Positions 50,127 to 62,155 of a stretch of DNA of 64,000 nucleotides are shown in pieces. The notes below the pieces were generated by a model. That model did not search any database, had not been told where the DNA came from, and saw only the letters and a list, made by a program, of their open reading frames with translations. The DNA lies in contig OY992832.1 of assembly GCA_963921425.1 (NCBI GenBank), positions 9,796,001 to 9,860,000 on the forward strand. The letters are read 5' to 3'. Position 1 is the first letter of the stretch; each line of letters starts with the position of its first letter. The position numbers and the translations under genes were made by a program. Origin of the DNA: Dryas octopetala. Lineage: Eukaryota > Streptophyta > Magnoliopsida > Rosales > Rosaceae.

Positions 50127-52671
50127 TCATGATGTAGCCTTTGGCTTGTGCTCTGGCCTGTGAGTAATATCAACATCCACATGAACAAAAGCTCGTTCAA
50201 CTTCAGGAAGGTTTTCAAGCTTTTCTTGGAGTGTCTCTCCAATATCATGTGCTTGACTAAGAGACATGTCCCCAGGTAAGACTATGTCAACCTCCACAAA
50301 ATAGTTGCAGCCAAATGTATATGCTCTTACTGTCTCAATGTGCTTGATGTCCTTGTCATGGTTCCAAATCAGATACGTTAACTTCGCCAAGTACTCTGCT
50401 GGTGCTGTCTTTCCAATCAATGACCACACATTCTCCATAACTGTTTTTGCCCAATTCCCCATTGTATACAAAGCAATCTGCATGCATTAATATATTTCAA
50501 TTACATTTGTTGCCATAAAATAGTTTATGATTAGAATGAGTATTGTAGCAAACCTAAGCATTAATAGTTAATGTTCTCTTGTCAAATATATCTAGCATGT
50601 GATGTTGTTAGACTTTCAATGTGAACCAAACATTAATATGAAGAACTTACAATGATAGCCCCAATAGGGTCAATCCACCAGTAAAACCGGATTGCTAACA
50701 CTGCTGATGCAAGACCAATTCCATTAGTAATGACATCAAATAGATGATCTTGAGCATATGTTCGAATAATTTCATTTTCGAATCTGCGACAATATACCAT
50801 CAGCACAAATTTCACTACTGTGACAGAGACCATGATCCCTATCATCCATTTTTCTTTCTCTGGGTCCCTATCAGGTTGAGCCTGCATGAAATAAATGGTG
50901 GTTTAAAAGATAGTAAGGAAAAGAAAGTTGATAAAAGATATAATTATAGATTGAATGTGCTCAAGAAATCTTGCTTTACTATAAACTAGTGAGCTCCTAA
51001 ATACCTTTGTGACAAGTTGCCGACCTGATTCGAACAATATTTGTAAGCCAAGAGTTGCCATCACTGATGCAAAAACTACAATGCCCTGCAATGCATTTGA
51101 GATTTTTTGTATAAATTGAACTAATGATCAGTGAAACCATTTGGAAAAAGAAACTGATGATTGAACGTTAATTAGCCTAGAAAGATAATGACATGTTCCT
51201 GAGAAGGTTGGCCTCATATTTTCTGAGAAAGTTGGCCTCAGATTCTCATAAACTGAATGACATGTTCCTCCTAGAAAGATATTGATATAATGTGCCTGGT
51301 TTTGTGCCATGAGCTTGAATTCTTTCCCTGTGTCTGTGTGCATATGTTTGCCTGAACTATAGTTAAAGGGCTCAATGACAAGCCTACAGTGCATTCCCAC
51401 TATGTTTCACAACATTTTCAGTACTAGCATATCAGTTATGAACCAAAAGAAAGAAACATTTTGACTTGTTTTGGATTAATGTACTATGTTCAATGTCCAA
51501 AAGAGTTATTTGAACATTGATTCTGATGTCTCCTAAAGTTAATGGATGCTTACCACAGGTTGCATCCTATTCTTGCCAATCGGGTACCGATATTGATTCG
51601 GTTTTCTCATTGCATATGCTGTAAACCAAAGGATGAACCCTGAAAAGAGGTCTAAGAGAGAATCCAAAGTTGAAGCTATTACTGCCAATGATCTGCTCTG
51701 AACTGAAGCATACACTTTTGCCACGAAAAGCACTAAGTTTGCCACATTAGATGCATATATTGCCATCCTTTCACTGCTTGCAAGTTGTGTCATTTCATCC
51801 TGAAACCAAGAGTTTGTATATGTGATTTTTAAGAAAAGGGTTGTGCCTATAACTCACTTCTTAATTTGCTACAATTCAAACTGATATCTCTTTTGATGAA
51901 TATAAGATGGAAGTAACCTTTCTAACACTAAGCAGTTACTCCCTCTGATTTTTTTTTTTTTCTTAAACGAAAATATTGGTAATTACCAACATCTCCTTTG
52001 CAACCAAAGAAAGCAAATGATATTTAAAATTCATTGAGTGTGGTTGCTAATTACTGAGTTTGGGGCAGAGTTACATCATTTTTTTTTTGTGTTCATGAAT
52101 ATAAGATTTCAATTCATGATGATCATTTTATAGCAGCCAATTAACACTAATCTAACTATCTAAGGCACATATGTAAATAAAATTTAGGGTCTACTCATCC
52201 TATTACAACCAAAATAACAGCAAACCTCTGTCAAACTTCCAGGCCAAAAGCCGTTTTGAGAAAATGTGTCCAATTCATTGAATCCTTTGAGAAGTTTATC
52301 CTGCTTCTTGTAATATTCTGCAATTTTTCTTTGCCTCCCTGTGATAGAAAATTAAAAGAGAGAAATTTCAATGCTAATTTGACCTTTAAGCACAGATACT
52401 AATACTTGGCTTTATCAAAAGTAGTATATGTTGAGGACATAAAGAGCAAGAGAATACTATTTAAAGAGAAGGACATGAAGTGCTTACTTAATGACTTGAC
52501 AAAAGTCCCAAACCCAAAAGAAGAATCCATTTTTCTCTCTGGAAGCTTGAAGCCATCCATATTGAGCCTCCATGCAGGCTCACTTGGCAGTATGACATCT
52601 TCTCCTCTCGGGTCCGGTGACAACAGCTCTGTCCGGTAATCGGAAGAATCTGTTCGAAGATCTGTCCCCAT
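50127..52671 (-). CDS. Metal tolerance protein, Mn-type cation diffusion facilitator (copy B)
   Basis: Six coding exons on the minus strand: 52671-52488, 52338-52226, 51799-51554, 51085-51005, 50881-50651 and 50477-50127; 401 residues. Metal-site motifs are DSLLD at 145-149 and DHLFD at 253-257, both DxxxD as in Mn-CDFs. It shares [43 protein letters not shown] and the C-terminal [20 protein letters not shown] with copy A. Exons 2-5 have the same lengths (113, 246, 81 and 231) and phases. The N-terminus and the last exon differ. All five introns are GT-AG. It probably loads Mn into an endomembrane compartment; the location is not visible in the sequence. Confidence 0.94.
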
Positions 52672-52725
52672 TTTTCTCAGCAGAAAGAGTTGCTAGTAAG
52701 AGAAGACAAGAATTAATGTAACTCA

Positions 52726-52736
52726 ATATATATAGA
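52726..52736 (-). promoter_or_regulatory. TATA box of MTP copy B
   Basis: The minus strand has CTATATATATT about 55-65 bases upstream of the ATG at 52671. Motif and spacing only. Confidence 0.5.
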
Positions 52737-54130
52737 GCAAATGAAGCAAGTAAGTATAAATGTATAATATTTGTTCCCAGTAAAGAAAGAATCGTGGAGA
52801 GAGTAGTTGAAATCTAATTATTATAATCAGAAGCATGTAGTTGGTTTGATGCTTCCAAACACGTAGGCCCTTAAAATTTATACTTTAATAGAAGTTTTGA
52901 GAAATTGGAGACAGTTTGAAAGAATATTCGTCTATTGGAGCATAAGAGCTGACTTTTGTGAATTATTTCTAAGTTGGTCTGCATTAGTAATGTGGAAGGA
53001 ATCTCACTTAAGGAAGCTGTCTTCCACAGAGATAAAGGTTACAATAATTTTTGGCACGTAATGTGTGCTTTAGGCGTGGCTGAGAAAGCTGATTGGGGCT
53101 TACGCTATATACATAGCATTGCACGGACAATGCACACGCCAACCAACCTATTGATCAGCTGGGACTGGGAGCTACGTATATTAGCATGCATGTAATATAT
53201 GTTAATTGAGATGAAATGCTTGTCTATTGGGTAAGAATATAGTCGCACATTTTAGAGTTTGGGACCAAAATGAAACATGAGCTAAATTGTTAATTTTTTT
53301 ATTTTTTATTATAAAGGTAAATTTGGAAACTTTGACAAAAAATTTGGGAGCTGAGTGTCAATAATTTATGAGTGGGTGTGAGGTGATTCTCGTATTACAC
53401 TCGAATTATATATACTTGATCCAGATGAAATTCTATACGAGAATCTTTTATGTCAATTTTATACAAAAAGCTTTTCATACATAAATAGTTCTCGTATAGG
53501 ATTCTAGGTTTCCGTATAGGATTCTAGGTTTCCACATAGGATCTCTCTTCGCATAAGCTTCTTGTTTAAAATTAGCATAAGTGATTCTCATATAAAATAT
53601 CGTCCCGATCATGTGTGAATTAATGTGTCCATAAAGTCTCTCTTTACACTTTATGGCACCAACAATCTTGTTACATACTGGGCCAACTTATTGGGCTGAG
53701 TTGAATAGATCCGGCGGTTTGCCCATCTTGGAGTCAAAAGCGAAGCCCAAATGTAGATTATGCATGAGATAAACGCTTGTGTCAGATGAATTGAAAAAAA
53801 AAACCTAATAAGAATCGTCTAACAAACTCAAAAAAGGACCTAACAAACAAAAAACGCATAATAATAGAACTAAAAGTTGTGGAATAAAATACACTCCTGC
53901 ACTGAATGTGCAAGGGATGTGAAGACTGGAGAGCACTAAATAGAAGAATAGTGAATAATGATGATTATTGTTGTCAAAATAAGATTATAAAAACACCCCT
54001 GCTAATTTGGTGACATTTTGGATAAGGTGGGGGAATGTCATTAGATTTTAAGTTATATTCACTTATGCTTGTGTCCACCGGCTTGTTTTGTGCTCATGTT
54101 GTATTGTGTTTGTTTTAAAGTGGAGACAAG
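52737..54130. other. Intergenic, no gene seen
   Basis: AT-rich. A small two-copy tandem of GTATAGGATTCTAGGTTTCC lies at about 53495-53534, with degenerate neighbours (ACATAGGATCTC). An open stretch at 52974-53195 has no family features. Confidence 0.5.
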
Positions 54131-54660
54131 GTGGCGCTTGTAGCCTAGAGGATTAGAGCATGTGGCTACGAGCAGGGACGATTCATAGTAGGGGGCTGGA
54201 CGTGCTCCAGCACCCCCTAAATTTTTTTTTATTTTTAAAAAGCTATGTATCTATTACAGCCCAGCCCAGCCCAATTAAAAAAATACAAAACATCACCCAC
54301 TCACCCATCACTCCCAGCAACAAGCATGTTTTCATCTCAGCAAAAGCAAACACATTTTCTTTTCTCTTGTATTTGCATTGCTTGTTGTATTGTTTTGTTG
54401 TTGGTTTTGAGTCTATATTTTTGTATAGATATAGATTTTTAGGGGTGCGGCTCACTATATCTCCTCTAAGTAAATGTATCTTTTTTATTTATTAATGAAA
54501 TTTTTTTCTAGTATCGTCGAAGTTTTTTTAGTTTAGCCCCCATGACTTCTAAATCCTGGCTCCGTCCCTAGCTACGAGCCAAAGTGTTCGGGCTTCGAAT
54601 CCCTCCTTAACCAAGACCAGCCAAAATGTGAAGGAGCTTTCCCTTTGGAGTTAGAAAAAT
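54131..54660 (+). mobile_element. tRNA-derived SINE-like unit, split by a hAT element
   Basis: An A box TAGCCTAGAGG (54141-54151) and a B box GGCTTCGAATCC (54591-54602) are separated by a hAT insertion. Removing the insertion and one target copy brings the boxes about 44 bases apart start to start, the normal tRNA promoter spacing. The acceptor stem and anticodon arm are not those of a good tRNA, so a SINE head is more likely than a tRNA gene. The 3' limit is uncertain. Confidence 0.6.
54173..54570. mobile_element. hAT-type MITE, 398 bp, inside the SINE-like unit
   Basis: Identical 8-base flanks GCTACGAG at 54165-54172 and 54571-54578. Left end CAGGGACG and right end (minus strand) TAGGGACGGAGCC make short inverted ends. 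Eight-base duplication and TIRs indicate hAT. It has no transposase frame; short frames inside are incidental. Confidence 0.8.
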
Positions 54661-54709
54661 CATGATTTTGGATAGCAGACTCAAAGCTATATCGTGTGTA
54701 CTCTAAAAA

Positions 54710-55640
54710 ATCAATCATCACTATAAATCTCACTTGCATTTAACGATTACACATGACTCTCACTGTAAATTCCACTTACATTTAATGGTTACACTTGACT
54801 CTAACTATAGATCTCGCTTAACAATTATACGTGACTCTCACTATGGATCTCATGTGCAATTAGCAATTACACGTGACCTTCACCATGGATCTCCACATGC
54901 ATTTAGCAATTACCCATGGCTCTCATAGTGGATCTTTATGTGCATTTAACGATTACACGTGATTCTCACCATAGATCCTCCATATGCATTTGACAATTAC
55001 ACATGACTCTTATTGTGGATTGCCACGAGTATTTAATGGTAGTCGTGACTCTCGATCACCATGGATCTCCATGTGCACGTAGCTCTCACTATGACATATG
55101 CTACGTTCATTTAATGGTTACACATGACTTTCATCATGAATGTCCATTGACACATTTGCCCGCTTGACCCATTTATACACTTTTGCCCACATCACGATAA
55201 ATGGCAAAAAAGAAAAAAGTGATGCGGGCAAAAGTGTATATTTCCCACTTGATGCGGGTCCGATAGTGCTCGTGCCCGCATCACGATATTAATGGGATAA
55301 AAACTTTTGCCTGCTTGACCCATTTATTTGTATCTTACTTAGGCCAATTTAAATCATTTTATATTTGTGTTGTACTTATTTTAATCATGTCGTGCTTGTG
55401 TCAGTTTGACTGTTTAACATAAATAGTTACACGCAATTTTCACCGTGGATTTTCATGTACATTTAATAATTATATGTGACTCTCACCCTAAATCTTTAAT
55501 TACTACATACAACTCTCATTGTAAATCTTTAATTATTACACGTGACTCTCAATATAGATCGCCATACACATCTAATAGTTACGTGCTACTATCAATTTAG
55601 ATATCAATGTGCATTTAAAAGTTACCCGTCACGCTCATCG
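54710..55640. repeat. Degenerate minisatellite, units of about 45-60 bp, interrupted
   Basis: A unit of the type 'CATTTAACGATTACACGTGA' plus 'CTCTCACTATGGATCTCCATGTG' recurs from about 54710 to 55145 and again from about 55420 to 55640. Between them, about 55146-55420 holds different DNA with a direct repeat of TTTGCC(C/T)GCTTGACCCATTTA and inverted GCCCGCATCACGATA / TGATGCGGGC words, likely a separate insertion. Confidence 0.7.
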
Positions 55641-55822
55641 AGTTACTATAGATCATAGATGTCCAAAAGCAAAAATGAAAAAAGGAAAAAGGAAAAGAAA
55701 AAATAAAAATAAAAAAACAGTAGAAAAAATCACAAAAAGTGCGAAGAACCCGGACTCCTATTGAGATCGATACAGAGGGATTCTGTATTTGTCTATGTGC
55801 GTATTAGCGAGAGAAACTGGGC

Positions 55823-55830
55823 AAACCCTA
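55823..55830 (+). promoter_or_regulatory. Telo-box in the DCN1-like gene leader
   Basis: AAACCCTA followed by ATTTTCTCTCTCT lies 59-66 bases upstream of the ATG. Position near the transcript start is typical for telo-boxes. Motif only. Confidence 0.4.
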
Positions 55831-55888
55831 ATTTTCTCTCTCTAGGACCTGTTCAAGGGTTAGGATTTCATCATCGACCACCTCGAAG

Positions 55889-58800
55889 ATGGTCAGTAAC
55901 TCTAATTTGCAGCTCTATTTTCATTCTCCACACTTTTATTTTTAATTTTTAACACTTCGTTGTCATCGATTTTGTTTGATTGTGTATTTGAAGCATTCAG
56001 TTTTATGCATAGAGGTTGTTTCATATGTGGCTCAACCTTGTTACCTCTACTTTAATCTTAAACTTTACTGTTTCATTTTTTCTTCCTCAAATTTTTGATG
56101 GTCTGCTCTGGACGTAACTAGCTCTGTAAATTGCAGCAACAATTTCCCCCATTGTTATGCCAGCGTTTCTATTTTTAGTGTCTATAACGTTGTTATAGTT
56201 TGTTGTTGATTGTGTTGAACACTCTGTTTGGTAGCTGAGAAAGCCGAGGAAAAGAAAAAAAAAAAAAACTGTCTTTCGAATTTTGAACTTGTTATGAGAA
56301 TTTTCTTTTCTTTTCTTTTCTTTTCTTTTCTGTGTCCAGCTCAGTTAACAAGAGGCTGTTGGTTTCTCAGGATTTGAAGAAAATCTGAATTTATTTGCAT
56401 ACATAATGTGGCTTTGTTCTCTCTCTCTCTCTGATTCACTTTCTTCTTTTGACAGCACAAATTAGGTAGGGGCAACCGCGACAAGCTCCAGCAGTTCATG
56501 ACAATAACTGGAGCAAGGTAATTTGATAATCATATGAAGCTTTTTCTGTGTTCTTTATTTCAGATGTCTTTAAATTCATGGAAAGTAAAACGATAAAAAA
56601 TTATATAAACAAAAGTGTAGCATGTTTCTTTTTTACAATTAGATGATATGCAATTGTAATTATGTGTGAGAACCAGAGGCGTGTGCTAGGCAGTATGCTA
56701 AAAATGACAGATGACTTAAAGAGTTGCCGAAAGTGTTGATGAACATGGGTTTATATAGGTTGAGAAGGAGAGTGACACAAATACATGATACTAACATGGA
56801 AGAGTCATTTTTCTTCATTTTTTAATTCTAATACAAGTCCTTGGTGCATTCCTATAGAAAAGTAAACAAATGCTTGGTACACCAAATGAACCAAAGAAGG
56901 TTATATATGTTGAGTAATATTCTCTTGATGTATTATGTTTTCAGATTGTATTGTTGATAAGATTGAATCTGTGTGTTCTTGCTAGCTTATGTTTCTGTCA
57001 TGTGTTGATATATAAACCACCTTTAAAAACCAGTTGATGTTGCACATCAATGGTTGGTTATGAATGTTTTAAATGTCACTTCTCAAAAAAGAAAAAAAAG
57101 AAAAGAAAAATTACACATCTCTTTAACATAATTTTTTCCTTTCTAAGGGACACATGTGTGCTTTTGTTGTGTTAGATTCAGTCTTGTTCCTGTACCATTC
57201 ATTTTACTTTTCTGTAGCAGTTTCAGTGATATGACTTGGGATTAAGGTTTGGTTGAATTGAGCAGTTTAATGATCTGCTTCTTCATTTATCTTCTGAAGT
57301 TGAGTTGGATTAATTGTGTGTGCACAAACATATGTGCTTTGTATTAGATTGGTGGGATTGCTGTGTACCTTTTCTTCTTCTTGAGAAATTTCAGTGTGAT
57401 TCTTGGAATAGTTGAGAAGTCTAACTTACCATCATGTGCAGTGAAAAAGTTGCTCTGCAGGTTTTGAAGGCGAGTGATTGGCATCTTGAAGGAGCGTTTG
57501 ATGTATTTTACAGCCAGCCCCAGCTTCAAACACATACTGATTCTAGACATTTGGAGGAATTATACAATAGATATAAAGGCAAGCTTTACCTTTCCACTCG
57601 CTCTTGTCCTCAATCTAGACCTTATAGAATATCTTTTTGTTGGACCTTCATAGAAAATTGAAAAGACTGAGATGTAGACCAGTATATGGGTGTAATTATT
57701 TCTACCAATTTTTTAGATTGGAAGGCAGTTGTCAGCTAGTCTTTCTAGTTCTATTCAGGTTTTAAGTTTGTAATTTGCAATAATGTTACAGCTAAAATTA
57801 AATAATTTGTCGTATGTTTTTCCCTTAAAATCAAAGTGTACATGGTTTTGCAGATCTTCAATTTTACTAATAAAATCTATTTTCTTCTTCTTCTTCTTTT
57901 TTCCAGATCCATGTGCTGACATGATACTTGCTGATGGTATCAGCCTCCTTTGCAACGATCTTCAGGTAACTGTTCATACAGATAGTAACTATCTCAAGTA
58001 GTGGACTGCAATATTGTTGCTTGTTTCTTATGGGTTATTTTCTTTTATTTTATTTATTATTATTTTCCTTTTACTTTTCTGTTACTGACATGTAAGTCTC
58101 CATTATTTGACAGGTGGATCCTCAAGATATAGTCATGGTATGTGTATATGAATGCATAATCCATTTCTAATGAAGACGTGCATACTTACAAAGTTCCCCT
58201 CTCTTTTAGCTCAATTGTTGTTAAGGCAATATTAAAATTCAATTCCATAAAGTTATGTCCCTTTGAGCTAAAAAAAGTCATTATGCCATATTAGCTATAC
58301 ACAGATTGAGGTACTTTTAGAGAGAAGGAGGGATGGAGGGAGAGAGGGAGAGAGGGAGAGAGTTGGGCTTGGCATTGGGGTTTTGTCTACTTCAGTCAAT
58401 CAATAAGAAGATCAGCCTATGTTTGGCTCTTCTTTGATCTCTGGTTTTTTGTTGTGGAATTGTTTTCTGGTTTCTTTTTTTGGTTGTCTATGTTTGGATT
58501 TTGGGTTTGACATCTGGTGGAGAATTGGATCAATTTGGATTTTCCTAGATGTGAAGAATTGGTGGTAAATATTGTATTTTCCTTTCCTTTACTAAGGTAT
58601 GATATGTCTTTTTTTAATGGATTTTAGCTTTGGTCCATATTTGTTTTATCTTGATTTTTTGATTTTATCTTTGATGCTGTTCTAGCTATAAAGATAAGAT
58701 TTGAATCCATTTTCCTAGCAACCAAGCATAGAAGAAAGACTAGTTACAGATGGAAGCTCATATTTCTTCTCATGTCCTTGGTTTCATCAGAAAAGGGGAC

Positions 58801-60855
58801 AAGAGACTTTGTGAGTAGGGTTAGGGAAGGGAAGGAAATTACCAGTAGGGGTTAAATATTACATTTTGATGTTCGGAGACTAATATGAGACACGGAGTAA
58901 AATTTAGGGGACATTGGTGAAATGTACCTTGAACTAAATAAAAGAATTGGTTATGCATATAATCAAGATATTAAAAGTAAGCGTCATTAAACTCAAAATG
59001 CATTTCTGATTTGTATCGGTGAACTTTGGTTTTTTAATTTGTCAACGTATGGTTATGACTTGGCTGGTTATTTTTGGTCCTATGGGCTGTTGATGCAGTT
59101 AGTTGTTTCCTGGCACATGAAGGCAGCCACCATGTGTGAATTTTCCAAGCAGGAGTTTGTAGATGGATTAGAAACACTGGGGTAGGTATAATATGTGACG
59201 TTTATTTTATTCTTCTAAACTTACATGATAATAGGTACCTAGTTCGTAACTACTGTGGAGAAACTCAGTAAACGGAGATTTACATTTTCTAATGGCAGGA
59301 TAGATTCTCTCGAGAAGTTCCGTGAAAAGATGCCATTTATGCGATCTGAGCTGAAAGATGAACGTATGTAAAATATGATTATAGTTTTTAGTAAAGTAAT
59401 TAAAAAAAAAAAAATGATCTTGTATATCATGTTGGCATGTTGTAGATAACACTTGTAATGTTTTTTGTTCTAATAACTTGATCCTTCTTAAAAGATATTA
59501 ATTTGAATAGAATTTTGCGAGAGGTATGGTACCTATGTGCTTATTGCTGATATTGTCTTCTCTTCTTTTGATCCAGAAAAGTTCCGTGAGATATATAATT
59601 TTGCTTTTGGCTGGGCAAAAGAAAAGGTATGTCTGTTTAGTGCATGAAGATTTGACATGTTCTATTTTTGAAAATGCTTCTCTCTCAAATTTGATATGTA
59701 AAACTAGAAAGAATCCCTTGATTTATTCTTGATAGCGCACACTTAGACTTGAAATATGTGCATAAAAAAAGAAGTAATCAAGATGTATTAACTACAGCTT
59801 TTGGAATAGTTTGTCACTGTGATACATATTTTATACTTTGAATTACAGACGACACGTCAAAATATTAACTTGCATCTTCATGATGTTCTGAAATACCTTG
59901 AACAAATAAGATTTTTGTTGTTAAGGCATCTGAAATAAATTCAGGTATTGATATACATATACATATACATGTACATACATAAATGTGCTTCATTTTCATT
60001 TCAGGGTCAGAAATCTTTGGCATTGGATACCGCAATTGGAATGTGGCAATTACTGTTTGCTGAAAAGCAGTGGCCATTTGTTGATCATTGGTGTCAGTTC
60101 TTACAGGTAACTTGTGTGATTGAGTATTTGTTGAAACTTGAAAGTAGCTACTCTAGGCTTGCAATTGTCATTTATATAACTGATAGTAATAGTTGCCTTT
60201 GGTTTTTCCCCTTGAACGTCATGAATGTTTGATATGAATAAATATCTCCAAATGTGCACAAGAATTTATGGCCAAGTAGTTCTGATAGTAATAGGCACTC
60301 TTGAATTGGAGGCTTCATATAAGAACCTCGAGTCATATGTCATTTGCTTACTAATTCACTGTCCCACACTGTGTTACATCTTAGAAAGTATGTTCCATTG
60401 CATTGAAATGATATTATATGTCCCAGAGTGATTCTTTTCATGGAACGTTGAAAATTAAAAAGGTTTGGAGTAACATTCTTTGTTACACACTGCCATACAT
60501 ACAATATTTTCTCCTATTCTAGTTTTATTATATTCTTTATGTGCATCATTTAGTATTTTTTTTTTCTTTATTCCACTCTTTCAGGCTCGGCATAACAAGG
60601 CAATTTCTAGGGACACATGGGCTCAGCTATTAGAGTTTGCAAGGGTAAGATATTAAGCATATTTATGTAACAGAGAAAAACATTTAGGGTAGATAAATGT
60701 GTTCTTATGAGCATGATATATCTGAATAAGGCTTTTTGGGTTTGTAGGCTGTGGATTCATCACTATCAAATTATGACTCGGAAGGTGCCTGGCCCTATCT
60801 TATCGATGAATTTGTCGAGTATTTAAAGGAGAATGGCGTAATCCAAAATGGTTAG
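55889..60855 (+). CDS. DCN1-like protein (DCUN1 domain), cullin neddylation co-E3
   Basis: Eleven coding exons: 55889-55891 (the ATG alone), 56456-56517, 57442-57578, 57907-57965, 58114-58137, 59099-59181, 59299-59363, 59577-59626, 60005-60106, 60585-60644 and 60748-60855; 250 residues. DCN1 promotes transfer of RUB/NEDD8 from the UBC12 E2 to cullins. The N-terminus [20 protein letters not shown] and [14 protein letters not shown] form the UBA-like part (about 8-48). The DCUN1/PONY domain follows ([77 protein letters not shown]). Splitting the gene after the ATG codon is unusual but supported by the acceptor and by family sequence. Intron 3 appears to be GC-AG (AAAG|GCAAGC). The family call is firm. 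Confidence 0.95.
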
Positions 60856-61445
60856 TTGCCGGAACGGAGAGCCAAAACCGATGAGGACTGCTTGAGTGGT
60901 GAATTAGGAGTTTCTTCTCATGTTCTCATGCGCTGTGATTGAATTCGGTTTGTCTGCAAAAATAAGACGACCAAAAAAGAGAGATGACATAACTTCTAAT
61001 TCAAAATCTATGATTGTCACATACGTTTCACAGTTAATTGGATTGTTGATGTGGTATGTGCATTATCTAGTACAATATTTTCTTTTTTGTTTGATGGATA
61101 TCTAGTACAATATTTGGATGAGCCACGTGGCACTGAAGGTGTGAGACGTGTATATTAATGTTGGTAGGACCAGTTGGAAAAATAGAACATCTTGGATTAG
61201 TATGTGAGCTATTGGGATCAGTCACAACCGTATCAGGTTATCGGCATCTGGAACTTTATTTTAGAGTCCCACTTTGATTGCTAAACTAATTATGGTGAAG
61301 ATATGATGTGTATATATATATATATATATATATATGATAAAAAATACTAGTACTTTTATTATGAAGGTTTGTTATTTCTTATATGACTGTTTGGAATAAT
61401 AATGATTATCTTTATTGAAGAGAGGGTGCACGTCATCAGTTTGGT
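60856..61445. other. Gap between DCN1-like and defensin-like genes
   Basis: 3' flanks of two convergent genes, with a (TA)n run at about 61313-61335. No other feature. Confidence 0.55.
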
Positions 61446-62065
61446 CTAACAGCGCGTCCAGCACACGCAGGTTACATAGTCAAGGACTTGACACTCGCCA
61501 CCCTCAGATAATTCCCGGCGGCAAGAAAGATCGCACTCTTCCAGTGAGTCGCATCCATCATAATCGTGGCTTTTTCTGTAGCAATATTTTGTTCCGCTAA
61601 CCACCACTCCCTTTTCTGCAAATATATATACAGAATTGGGTCACTTCTTAAAATAATGATTTAATTCGTGCATTTTACAATAATGAAAATATCTATTATA
61701 TGCAACTATTGTATGCGACGTCTCTGTCACAATAACCTAACTCACATACTAGTGATACGATCATGTCACTCGTATTGTTATGCCACAGTTGTTTTTTCAT
61801 GGTAAATATTATCGTTACGCTAACTAGAAATTTCACTTATTTCAAGTTATTTGTTATATTGCATGCATGAGAACACAAGTAGTGAAAAAAAAAAAAAAAA
61901 GGAAAAAAAAAGTCATGGGCTATATGCCTATATATCTGTGTGTGCCGGTTTAAAATTTTCCTAACACAAATGATTATATTTGTACAGTAAAGAGGGAGAG
62001 AGAGACTCACGAGAAACCAAGAGGATGCATAGCAAGAAGAAGAGGACAATAGATTTCCTTGACAT
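61446..62065 (-). CDS. Defensin-like (CS-alpha-beta) secreted cysteine-rich peptide
   Basis: Two short exons on the minus strand, 62065-62011 and 61615-61446, encode 74 residues. Exon 1 gives a signal peptide (MSRKS then a Leu/Phe/Val-rich run) and ends in the first base of a codon at a GTGAGT donor. Exon 2, after a TTTGCAG acceptor, encodes the mature part with eight cysteines spaced C-x9-C-x5-C-x3-C-x9-C-x7-C-x1-C-x3-C. The CxxxC and CxC elements fit the defensin fold of plant DEFL/LCR peptides. Such peptides serve in defence or in cell signalling, including pollen-pistil communication; the role here is unknown. Each exon alone is too short to stand out, but the frame, splice sites, signal peptide and cysteine pattern agree. 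Confidence 0.85.
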
Positions 62066-62141
62066 TTCTCTTACTTCACTCTTAATTTTAGCCCTTCAAT
62101 ATGATTTTACTTGATAAGAGATATGGCTAGCTTTCTAATAC

Positions 62142-62155
62142 ATATATATATATAC
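62142..62155 (-). promoter_or_regulatory. TATA-rich element of the defensin-like gene
   Basis: GTATATATATATAT-type sequence on the minus strand about 77-90 bases upstream of the ATG at 62065. Motif only. Confidence 0.45.

Noticed and set aside
52974-53195. Open frame of 73 codons upstream of MTP copy B
   Set aside because: No start context, splice signals or recognisable family; length is within chance for this base composition.
54131-54610. tRNA gene at 54.1-54.6 kb
   Set aside because: A and B boxes are present, but the cloverleaf is poor and interrupted by a transposon; a SINE head fits better.
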